The position numbers and the translations under genes were made by a program. From the NCBI GenBank assembly GCA_036365455.1, contig JAWQUS010000030.1:8618001-8682000 (forward strand): a stretch of 64,000 bases of DNA, written 5' to 3'. Below are positions 11,901-23,900 of the stretch, piece by piece (positions within the stretch are counted from its first letter, which is position 1; every line of letters begins with the position of its first letter). The notes beneath the pieces are model-generated. The model saw nothing but the letters and a program-made list of their open reading frames with translations. It searched no databases and was not told the DNA's origin. Source of the stretch: Macrosoma leucophasiata (taxonomy: Eukaryota; Arthropoda; Insecta; Lepidoptera; Hedylidae).

Positions 11901-14900
11901 CAAAGTATGCTTAAAACTATCAGAAAAGTATGAGTTTTGACAGTTCTAAGCGTACTTTGCTCAAAGTACAATCGTAGTGCGATCTGTGAATCTCACACTT
12001 AGAGAGAAGAGCGTAGATGACACGTTCGTAAATCTTACTGAGGGAACTTAGCAGACTTGTCAACCTATACGAAGAGGCCTGTTTGTTAGGCTTACAGAAT
12101 TTACGAAACCCGATAACTGTGGCCTCTTCCCCCGAGGGTGGAAATTATTTAAAAGTTGTGTTAAGTATCTTAATAAATACGGCTATAAGGGGAAGAAAAT
12201 TCAGATGGTACAGTTGGAGACACCGTCCGTACCTGGTTCCTTTTGCACTTTCAGACACTTGATCAGATCTAACACTTATCTATGTGTGAAAGGATCATCA
12301 TCGTTTTAATTATTTCCAATTACGTTTGTATTGAACTGCGTGTCGGAAATGGAGCCGGTTTCGCACATTCTAGATTACATTAAAAAAAGGGTTAATTAGG
12401 TACTACCCGTGGCTATCAGAAAATCAACTTGTAAATTATCTTTCAAACGTAAAGTACGTCAACATTTTTTTAATTAGCTGGCTTAGAAGATTCACATGTC
12501 TGTCATTCATCGTGATTATTCCCAATTCGTATCTTTAATATATATATATATATCTATATAATATATATAATATTTATTTATATACTTATCTATAATATGT
12601 TATAATTATAATCATCCAAATTTGTTTCATTTATTATTATTATTTGACGGCCGTGCTCTATAATAAAATGAAATATGGCCAGCGATTTCTCCATAGAAAA
12701 ATGTATGGACAGCGGGATGCGTAAAAATATATGATATTTAGACGAATATAACTGTTTTTCTGTTCAATTATACGAAAAAAACGAACGGTGATTGTATTCT
12801 TTATACTTTCGTCTCACGATTAAGCCAAGAATATTTTTAAAATATGAATCGGAAATAGTATAAATTTTGCCAATAGAAAAGGTCGATTTCGATGTTTTTC
12901 ATAATGTTTATGATTTTTTTTTTTAGAAAATTATAATCGATCTCAAAAATCTAACGCGGTGTTATTGTTGGCAGACTTATTGAGCGTCTGAGATATTTTT
13001 TTGGTGTTGCTTAGTATAGCGGATTTCATAATATTTTGCAAACCGTAAACCCCTATTCTCGCGTTTTCAGGGACGGCCCCCTGATCTCTGTTGTGTCAGA
13101 TATTACGGAGATGTACCTACAATAAGTAATGTACTACTAACAGGGAACTGACCGTTTGACCACCTGGGCACCTTATGGGGTCGTAAAAAAGGTATATTTT
13201 ATTGATTTTGAATAAGCGGGGAATTGTCTGGCAGTTAGGGAATTAGGCAGACCCTAATGTACAATCTAACGATTAGAACCTAACCGGAAAATGCAATCCG
13301 TTTCATAATGTCCCACTCCCATAATGTCCCTCGGTTTCAAAATGGAAAATGGTGCCACTGTATACTTATTAAAACGGATCATATTATATTGGTGGCGGAG
13401 CTCTACTACCTGTTAAAAAGAACGGATGGTTTTTATACTTATTGGGACATTTCCAAATTGTACCTATGTAATGAATTGGTAAATGGTGAAATAAGTGGAG
13501 TCATAAGTCAATCCTATTTGAGTAAATCTCTTTATTATTTGTATTCTAACCCCCTTATTCATAAACGTACATTAGATACGTTTTAGCTATAAAATGCTTT
13601 TTCCTTGTTAGTTGCATTGTCAAATGTGCAGGATAGAAAAAGACAAAGGAGAGATTAGCAACACTTTAGCTAAAATGTGTTTATGAATAAGGGGGTAAAA
13701 ATATAAATAAACGGAAGTAATAAAACACTCGCATTTTAATAAGTTCCAACATTATCGTTAGCAATTGCCTTTGAAAACGCAGTAACCAATGCCTACCTTT
13801 TACGTTACGTTATTTTCTTGAAGGAAGTCGTCCTATTTACATGCAAATTTTGGCTTATTGTTTTGGTACATTTGTGATGTTAATCGTATTTTAACCAACG
13901 TTAGATGATCTTGGAACAGTTTTCCTAGTTGTGGCAATGAGTTTGTTGTCTATTTGTTGGAACGTTGACGGCCTAAGTTTTTTTTCTCTATGTAATAAAA
14001 GTGGCAAACAAGCATGCAGTTCACATTGATGTTAAGTGATGACTGCAGCCTATAGACACCCACACAATGACCAGAGGTCAAAATGCAGATGCGCTGCCAC
14101 TCCTGAGGCATTAGGTGATATGCCTCTGTGCCGGAAATTACAGGGCCGTACATTACCATCTGACCGGAACCCGATAGTGCTGAACACTACCATTTATCGG
14201 TAAATATATTAGGTAATGCGGTGGTGCCTACGCCCGCGAGCTCTGTCAGTGGAGCTCTACCACCAGTAAAACCTACCTAGTAAGTACCTAAACTGTAGGT
14301 AATATAGCTACGTTAATGTTACCTACCGTTTAGGTAAATACGAGTATTTTAGTATTCACGTCTAACATATTTCAAGAAAGTACCTATAATAGACGGTCTA
14401 CAATTCATTTTTGCTTTCTGGTACCTTTAATTTTTTACCTATTAATTATAGCTTTAATTCCGATGTGTAGGTAGGTACATACGTACATTATTGTGTGGTA
14501 AAAATATACCCCGAAGTCTGGGTGAGATTCACCGACCGCACTACGACTTTACTTTGAGCAAAGTATGCTAAGAACTGTCAGTACAGTATGGGTTTTGACA
14601 GTTCTAAGCGTACTTTACTTAGAACTGTCAGAAATGTATGGTTTTTGACCAAGAAGCTTGAAGGTAAAAATGGAGACCACACTTTCCATACCTATTTTGC
14701 CAAAAAAATTAATATATTTCTTTCTTTCTTTTCTTTCTTTCTTTCTTTCTATTTGAAGCAAACCTAAATATAGCTATCTCTCTCTCTGGGGGCAGGCCAT
14801 CTCTTTCTAAGTAGGGTGACCATAAAGTTACAATTTTCCTGGGACATGAAAGTGATTTTTTTTAAGATGATAAAATGTTTTACTTTTCTTTTCGTTTGGC

Positions 14901-17900
14901 AAAGAGACAGCTATAGACTATAACGCCATTGATCAAGTAATATTATAATTGCAACTGCTCATTTCATAAATCTCTAACATAGTGAATGAACATATTTATG
15001 GAGGATGACGATGATGAAATGGTTCCATATGGAAGTTGGAGCGATGGCCAGGGAACTAATGGGGAGTAGGACCTTCTTATGAAGTCTCGGAGGAGCACGA
15101 AAAAACACTTTACATTGCATTAAACAACTTCCCAACACCCGTGCACGCTATGGATTGCTTTATGATAAAAATCCCACAATTTTGACACATAAAACATAAC
15201 TACACATATATTTTTTTTTATGTAACGAAGGTGACGAACACGCAGCACGGGTGTTTAGTGGCGACTGTAGCCTATAGACACCTACACAAACACCCGTGGT
15301 AAATGTGCAGATGCGTTGCCACCCCTGAGGCTTAAGATGATCTGCCTCTGTGATAGTTAAGGATTTCGAAGATCTCAGTTGATACGAACATCCCCATTAT
15401 AACAGTCCGTTAAAACCTTCTTCTTTCCGGTAAGATGGCATTACTAGAGCCGGGTTCCAATAACTTACCAACATCCGTACGTATATTTAGGAACGGTTGA
15501 TTGTGAGAGTTAATGTATGGATGAAATGTCAAATGATAACGGATAGTAAGCTATGTAAGCCTACCTACGTTGGTAATTTATTGAAACCGTGCATAGGAAA
15601 AGATTGAAAATCTTGTCAATAATTAAGCATTTATCAATGAATCCCAAATTTTAAGACGAAATGTCATTAACATTTGAATGAAGTAAAAATTCTGAATTTA
15701 AGTATTTAACAAATAATTGTGGTAAATCGCAATTTTTTTTATGTAATGGAAGTGACAAACAAGCATGCAGTTAACATTGATGTTAAGTGATGACTGCAGC
15801 CTATAGACACTAAGACCAAGGTCGAAGTGCAGATGCGTTACCACCCCTGAGGCCTAAGGTGTTATGCCTCTGTGCCGGAAATTACGGAGCCGTACATTAA
15901 ACTTAAATAATTAAACATTAAATTTGAAATATTCCATTGTATCATACTATGTGTAGATACTATAAGGGTGTGGCGATGATACAAATTGTCAATTAAACCT
16001 TTCTATTTGGTAGTTGATTATCCTTGCAGAAATCTATAGCGATGAAATCCACAAACAGCTACGATTCCATGATTTTAAATAGAGCTTAAAGAAAATAGGG
16101 ATAAAATAAAATGGACTTGCAGCCATTATAATCATTTTATTAACAAAGTATATAGTAGTTTACAATGTAAGTTTCGATTTTAATTTATACATTAAAGTAT
16201 AACATAATCATTTACTTTCGTTAAAAAAAATTATTTCTGCAAACGTCTTGCATTATTGAATTATTAATACATACTTAAAGTTATTGTTCTATAATTTCAT
16301 GGATGAAATCATAGATTTATTATCTACTTAAATCTATGGATGAAATCACAGATCACTATACTAGTCTACGAGATGAAATTCAACTTAACGCTCGGGTTAG
16401 CCTCTCAAGCAACGAGAAAATTATATACCCTTAAAAACTATATACTTACCCGGGCATAGTTTACTTAGTTTGATTGAAAATAATATATGTTAGTTCGTAT
16501 TTTCAAAAAATCGATTCTATAAAACATTCCCAATTAATAAAGTTTTATTGTCACATTACTTCAAAACTCCTGATAACGATATGATAAAAACAAACTTATT
16601 TTAAATGGCATAAATCAATGTAATTCAATGTAAGACTATTCGAAATTACTAAAGTTAACATTCATTAATATGTTTATAACACTGATTTATAATTTTAGCA
16701 AGATATTAAGCGAAAATACAACAAGAATATGTCTACAGTGATTCGACACAAAAATTACAATTCAAACACTTGTTCACGTGAAATCTTTGGTCACTTCCTG
16801 GATGCCATAAGAAAGAAAAAAAAAAAAAATAAAAAAAACAGCTTTAACTAGCACAGAAACTAGCACAACCTCCGACTACGCAATTATTTACCATTGCTAC
16901 TAACTTTCACGAATTACAATCGAAAACACTACGAAAACATAAAAACTAAATAGAAAACATCCGCCATACTAGATTGATCTGGTTTTGACATTACTGATAA
17001 GCAGATTCAATGTTGCCGTGCTAAGTATTTCCGTACAGTCCATAGAAGTCGGTGTATAATTTCAATTGATACACTAACTCAAAATAGTAAATGTGAGATA
17101 CATTATTAATAATTTTTAAAACATTTTATTGAATACATTTAAGAAGTTGTAAATAAATTATGCAGTAATGTTTATCTTGTAACTATGGTGTTTCTTTCAC
17201 AAAGTTTCGTAGGAGATATAAATAAAAGATAGCAATACCACAGATCACACTAAAAAGAGAGGTCGGCCCCCCAAGAGGAGGATAGAGATATGTAGGTATT
17301 TGACTCAAACTTTTGTTCGGAGTTTTGACTCCATTTTTACCTTCAAGCTTCTTGGTTTTAACAGTTCAAAGCGTACTTTGCTGAAAGTAAAGTCGTAGTG
17401 CGGTCTGTGAATATCACCTTTATGGTGAGATTCACAGACCGCACTACGACGTTACTTTGAGCAAAGTATGCTTAGAACTGTCAGAAATGTATGGATTTTG
17501 TCAGTTCGAAGCGTACTTTGCTCGAAAGTAAAGTCGTAGTGCGGTCTGTGAATCTCGCCCTTAGTGTAACTTCAAAAATATTAGTTACCTAACCATATTA
17601 CATATATACATAATCATATGTTATATGAGCTCAATGCGTTGTGGTTCGGGATAGCCGAAGAACTAAGTATTTAGGTAGGTAACAAAAAAAAATTGATCGT
17701 GAAAGTGAATTTCACGATTCACTTTGTCTCGTGTATCCAATCGAACTCATAAATAAAATTTTAGGAGTATCACAATACTTATATGATATATCTACATTAA
17801 GCTAAGTAAGTTATATCATAATCCCTGAGAATCGAACTCGGTCTCTCACGAATACCTATCAGTAATAATACTGGACATTAATTGTCGAATCACACGCTGT

Positions 17901-20900
17901 CGTTATAAAATAATTTCTCATAAATGAATTCACAATACGAATAAACTACATTTCAGCCCACAGCCGACCTTCAAAAGTGTCCGCACTGCAACCGAGCGTT
18001 TGGGGTGCGCGCGTTCGAGCGGCACGTGGAGTGGTGCGCGGACAAGGCGAAGATCCTGCCCGCGGCGCCCGCGCAGCCGCCGCCCCACATTGCCGACGCC
18101 AAGCAGCGCCTTAACGCGCGAATCCAATACAAGGCACCGCCCGTGGGAGCCCGCGGTAGGAGGTACGTGAAGTGTCCTACCCAGGAGCGGTACCAAAAAA
18201 GCTTACGACAGTGCCTTACAGCTGGCTCCTACAATGAAATGACATGTCGGTTGTTAGATCTTAATCGGATGTCAGCGCTTCTGTCCATAGTGATCTTTTG
18301 TCAGCCATGGCCGAAGCTGATGCCAATTTTTAACATAGTGGAGTCCAGTTTCATAGGGTGCAACTCGGCATGGGGAATAGTTTACTTAGTTATATACGTA
18401 TTTTAACTCCTTCGATGGTATAAAGCCTACACGGGACAGTTGTGCTGACTAAAAGAAAGTTCCACCTTAAGTCCGCGACTTTTATCTTGTAGAGAAAAAC
18501 TTTTTTGTTGTCTTCGTCAACGAAATGGTTGTTGGATTCATGATCAACAAGGCTTCAGATATCAATTCATTGAACTGCATGAATAAAATGGGTAATTTTA
18601 TGATATCAGATCGTCGCAAAGTCGAGAAAAGTCGTCAAACAGCCGGTCTGCCTCCGTGGAGTCGTCCCGAGGCGTGTCCCCTCCGCCGCCGCGAGAGTAT
18701 GGCGACTACAGACACGGCCGTACGCGAGCATCCGGTAACTATTATTTCTGAACTCAACCGATAAATCTCATTACTCAGTTAACATTACTTCACACCTATA
18801 TACGCATTTTCCTGGAGAAGTAAGTAGAAGACAAATACAAATGACAATGCCAGATTGTGACCCAGCATTTACACGAAATGTAAATTAAAGAAAAACTGTG
18901 TTTTGAAAATAGAATTCTTAGTTAATTGATCTTTATTCTGTATAACTTGAGGTTAATAATTAAGATTAAAAAGTCTTGGTTATGGTTGTTCCTAATTAGA
19001 AACGCAATCAATTGCATTACTCTAAATAACAATACAATACTTTAAAACGTTCTAACTCAAGTTTTAACCACCCAAAGTTAGTTTTAATCCAAATATATTA
19101 TTTTCGTACATTTAATTAATATAAACATTATTTTAAAATTATTACAAACGCTGTTTTTACTATCGAAACGTTGACAATGAAGGTATCGGTCAACATTACT
19201 GTCACAGATTTTTGATCTACCCGAAAAACGATTGTACTTATATAATAGCAACAACAAACCTAGGTACTTATGTCAAAGAACGGTTCTTTAAATATTAAAT
19301 AATTTTATTTTTACATAGCATACAGGTTTGAAGAAATCAGAATGATTTAATACTTGACGAGGCTGTATGGACCATGTCCTTATTGTGTGTACTGTACCAA
19401 ATGTATATTACTGCGGCCGTGCCATGCATGACATTTTTTAAGTTTACACATAAACTACAAGTTTAAAAGTCATTAAATGTGTGTGTAAATAATCAGTGAT
19501 AAAATCCCAGCAAAAAGAGGTATTCGCCATGCTGGTAAATAACTGTTTGCAGGTGGGTCAAAGTTCTATGTAATTTCTGGCATTGTCATTTGATTATGTA
19601 TATCCGTTGAAATTAGAAAAGTATAGGTCCCTTGTTTATTATCACACTGGACACTAAACCTTCATATTATTGAAATTTTGGGTTCTCTTTTCAGAATCAG
19701 TTTCTAGTAACGACTGCCATGATGAGATCCCTCCCCACGTCCCAGTTATAAGGAATTCGAGAACATCACAGAGTAATTCATCGGGCGATGCCAATGTAAA
19801 GGCGAGACAAGCGAGGCTTGCCAGAGACTTGAGTAGCTCGAGGTAATATTGCATTAGATAATTTACTTTATTTTTTATAATCTGCAGCAAATAAGGGGAA
19901 AGGAAGGGATGTTTTGTTGGATTTTTTAATGTGTTTTTCACTTCACCAATAATTTACCTTTTGCCGATTATATTAATTCCTATCTCCTTGTTTGTAATTA
20001 CATTTTAGATTTTTAAAGATTCAATATTCCTTCCTTTCCCTTTCCTTAGAAATATCCAAGAATCCCACATAACTCCCGCTAAACAAAGTACAACTGTGCC
20101 GAATGTTAGTAAAAAAGTGTCGGAAAATAGACCAAAGAAAAATAAATTATGTATTAAAAAACAGCAGCAATTAAAAAAATTGGAAGAAATAGCAAACAAA
20201 TATCAAGATGCACGTAATAAGTCTAAAGAATCTTATATTGACAAGGACAACAATAATAAAGATATAACAAAACGAAGTTCTTGTAAAAGTCAAATACCTA
20301 TACCTCGAAAAATGTATACGAAAACAAATAAACCAACGGATAACACCAAATCGGTACAAGGCATTGAAAATTTTAATGCAAATCAACATACAAACGAGTT
20401 AACACCCACAACACTTTCTGACGATATCCCAGAAAATAGTGGACGCTTGAATACATGCAAACCAAAAAATACTGTAAAAATGATAAAAGAAAGTACTATT
20501 AGTTTGGATAGTTTGGACAATAATTATTTGCTTAGAAGCGATGATAAGAATTGTCAGTCGATTGGTATAAACACTGAACTACATTGCCCTTGTGTTCCAT
20601 GTGTCATACATGATATCCCACAACACGAGAAACATGCTAAAAAGAAAAGGAAAACTGACTTTATTTCACAGAACATCACTAATGTGAGTTCAAACCCGGC
20701 TGTAGAATTACTATATAAAAATCCAAAAATTGAAAATTGTAACAATGACGAAGTCAAGGAATACTTTGAAAAAGATTCCATCGAAGATGTTTCTGACGAA
20801 AATGTTAATGACAGTAACAACACTCAAAATAATTATACCTCCTTCTGTAGCAAACTTTCAACTATTATCCCAGATGAAGATAATTTCAAAGAAGTTGACT

Positions 20901-23900
20901 ATGTGGTAGATAACCAAAAGCATACGGAAAACAAAGAATCTTCCGCAAATAAGACTTGTCACTTCGGTCCTAATAGTTCTGATGAACATTTTAAAGATAA
21001 TTATGAACACGACGTTAGTGAGGAATTGTTTGATGATAATGGCGAAAACTATTATGAGGAAGATAGTTTAAAAAAAGATAGTGATATTCTCTGTCATTAC
21101 AGCAGTGGGGAAACTTATACGAAATTTACAGAAGACCCGGCGGATTTAGAAGAATTCTTAAATTTAACAGATAAACTGATGAATAACCCTTGTGAAAGTG
21201 ACGTAAACATACATAAAGATGTTGAAGAACTGCATACCCCACAAACAAATTCCATTGAATCTATGACCATAAAATATAATGATGACAATACTGGTGCCTC
21301 TCTACAAAAACGGATTAATTCCGATGCCTTCTTGGAGTTAAAAAATAATTTTAAACATCTATTGCTGAATGCTGGTGGGGATATAAATGCAGTAATGTTA
21401 GCATCTGAAGAAACAGAAAATATAGACAAAAGAAAAGTCAGTGATATGGAACACATTACAGTTTATGAACTTAAATTTTGTGATAAAATAGAAGAGCAAC
21501 AAGAATGTAAACAAAATAACGTTCAATTTAAATTGCCTTCAATTCAAAAAAATAATAGCTTTATACAGAAAGATATCAAAACTAACGCAAACATTGCCAG
21601 TATCTACAAAAATCCTTACAGGTCAAAATCAATATATAACCGGAAGAAGACTAAAAAGGAAAATCGAACTTTTGTCGTGAGTGAAAATCATGAAGACAAT
21701 AGTGATTGCCATTCAATATCGTCTGAAGCCCCTCCTCTGAAGCTTCCTCGTATAGATAATAAAAGGTTCCGAGGTGTCCATTTATTAACATATCGTTACT
21801 ATCAAAATAAAGAAAGGACATGTCCAATGTTCAGCGCAAAATTGGAGTAATTTTGCGTTGTTTGCTTTGACCTAAACCAAAACCTACATTTCATGACGTA
21901 AATAATAGGATTTGAGAGTCTTGCAATTTAAAGAAAAAATGTGTATAATTTCAACGTCACTGATTTTAATTTTCCGTGAAATTTCAATATTACCTCTATT
22001 GTTACATTGCATTCTCAGGCACTTTATTAAGAATAAATGGAGGTGTCCTTTTCAATTATTGTTTAAACATATTTTATATTCCGTTCTGGTAATAATAAAG
22101 CACAATGACAACATCATCGATAAAAGGAGTGATCCAATTCGAGTTTCTCACGTTACATTACATCAAATGTAAGAACATTTTATAACAACACTTTGTATAG
22201 GCATACGGCATATTTACAGGGAAAAATTGGCATTAATTAGGTATATTTAAGCTAAGAAACTAATTGGATCTCAAAAGCGCTGTCCTTTTGTTAATGTATG
22301 ATATATGCAAATCGTGAAATCTTAAGTATCATTACAATAAACATTAATTGAATAAGATGGTAGAATTTAAATTAACGATTTCGCAGGTTTTTGCGAACTC
22401 CATACATTGTAGAAATTATGTTTGCGGATTTTCTAAATTGAAAGTAACTGGGTACATAACTTATGTCTAAATTATATTTTTTTCAGAGTTGATGACAATT
22501 ATGATCCTTTCATATCCGCCGCCAGGCAAATGAAAGAACTCATGTCTTCAGATACAAATATTCCTCAAAAGATACAGAACTCTTCCAAAGACCTTAATAG
22601 AACTCTCCCTGCCTTAAAGCCATCTAAAGAAAAAACTCCACCATCCTATCACAACACCAGTAATACCAAAATGATGAAAGATACCATTAATAAAACCTAC
22701 CAAAAAACTCCAACGTTACAACGAATGAAATCTTTCGGTAGCACAAATAATGAAAATACCAACACATTCGGAGGTAGATGTAGTTCGTTCAGAATTAATA
22801 GGAACGACAACAAAAAGTCTAGTCAAAAATTGAACTCTACATTTACTAAATCAAGTAAGGAAAATATAAGTTCTATGGAGAAAAGTTATTTCAGCCGCAA
22901 TAGTAGTTTAAATCGCTCTTTCTCAAATTACTCTAGTTCGAACTATAATTCTCCCAAGCCAAAAGACAAAATTCCAAAAATTGCAACTTCTATGTATCAT
23001 AGCTTCCAGCGTTCTACTATTAAACAACCACTTAAACTCGATAAGTTAAAAAATGAAAGCGAAAAGAAAAGTTTTGTAAATCTGGACTCTATTCTTGCTT
23101 ATGACAATATCTCAATGACGGACAGTAATTACATAGATCCTAGGCTTATTAATGAAAATGATAATTTACCCATCAATGTGAATACAATTTTGAATAATCC
23201 TGATATAATTAGTAGTATGGAATCCTTACTTACTACAGAAAACTTACCCGCAAAGTTTGAATCCTTTAGTACTAATACCCATAGTAATAAGAACAGTGAA
23301 TCTATTCGTTCTGAATCTCTGTCTAGAACTGAAAATAACAATAATATTAATGTACCAAATAATAAAACCACTGCAAATTCAATCAAAGACTTTAGTTCTC
23401 AATATGATAAAATAATGTCTTCATTAGAACAAAGTATAGCATCAAAGACATCTATCAGAGACGATGATTCTTTGTGTGAAGATTTCGATCTAGAGGAATT
23501 TATGACTTCTTTTGACGAAGAAGTACACAAACAGAAATCTGAAAACAAACGAACATGTAGCTCAACAACAAGAATAGTGAAATACTCTGAATTATCAGAT
23601 AGCAATTGGACTTCAGATATAGGTGCTATAAATTCGCCCAAAGTAGTTCGTAGTGGTAGTAATGGTATGATACCAGTTAACAAATCGATGTCTCTTATTT
23701 TTAGCAGTAATAATATTGTGAATGACAAACTTTTCCCATCCTCCGTCAAACGATCCACATCCCTCCTTGATTCCATCCAAAAAAAGAGTGTATCGAAGAC
23801 GGACACATCCAACAATCGCAACAAAGTAGATCAACTAGAAGAAGATATTATGAAATCCCTTAAAGATTTTGATAAATTTTACGAAGCCGAAAAGTCTGAA

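Noticed and set aside
18005..18406. 133-aa ORF as a gene
   Set aside because: Its first part is ZC2HC1 exon 17957-18162; the rest is intron read-through.
20096..21850. Independent single-exon gene
   Set aside because: No ATG at the frame start. A good acceptor at 20049 and the matching phase with the exon at 19842 fit an alternative ZC2HC1 exon better.
23399..23824. 141-aa ORF on the - strand
   Set aside because: Mirror of the long Ser/Asn-rich ZC2HC1 exon; low complexity.
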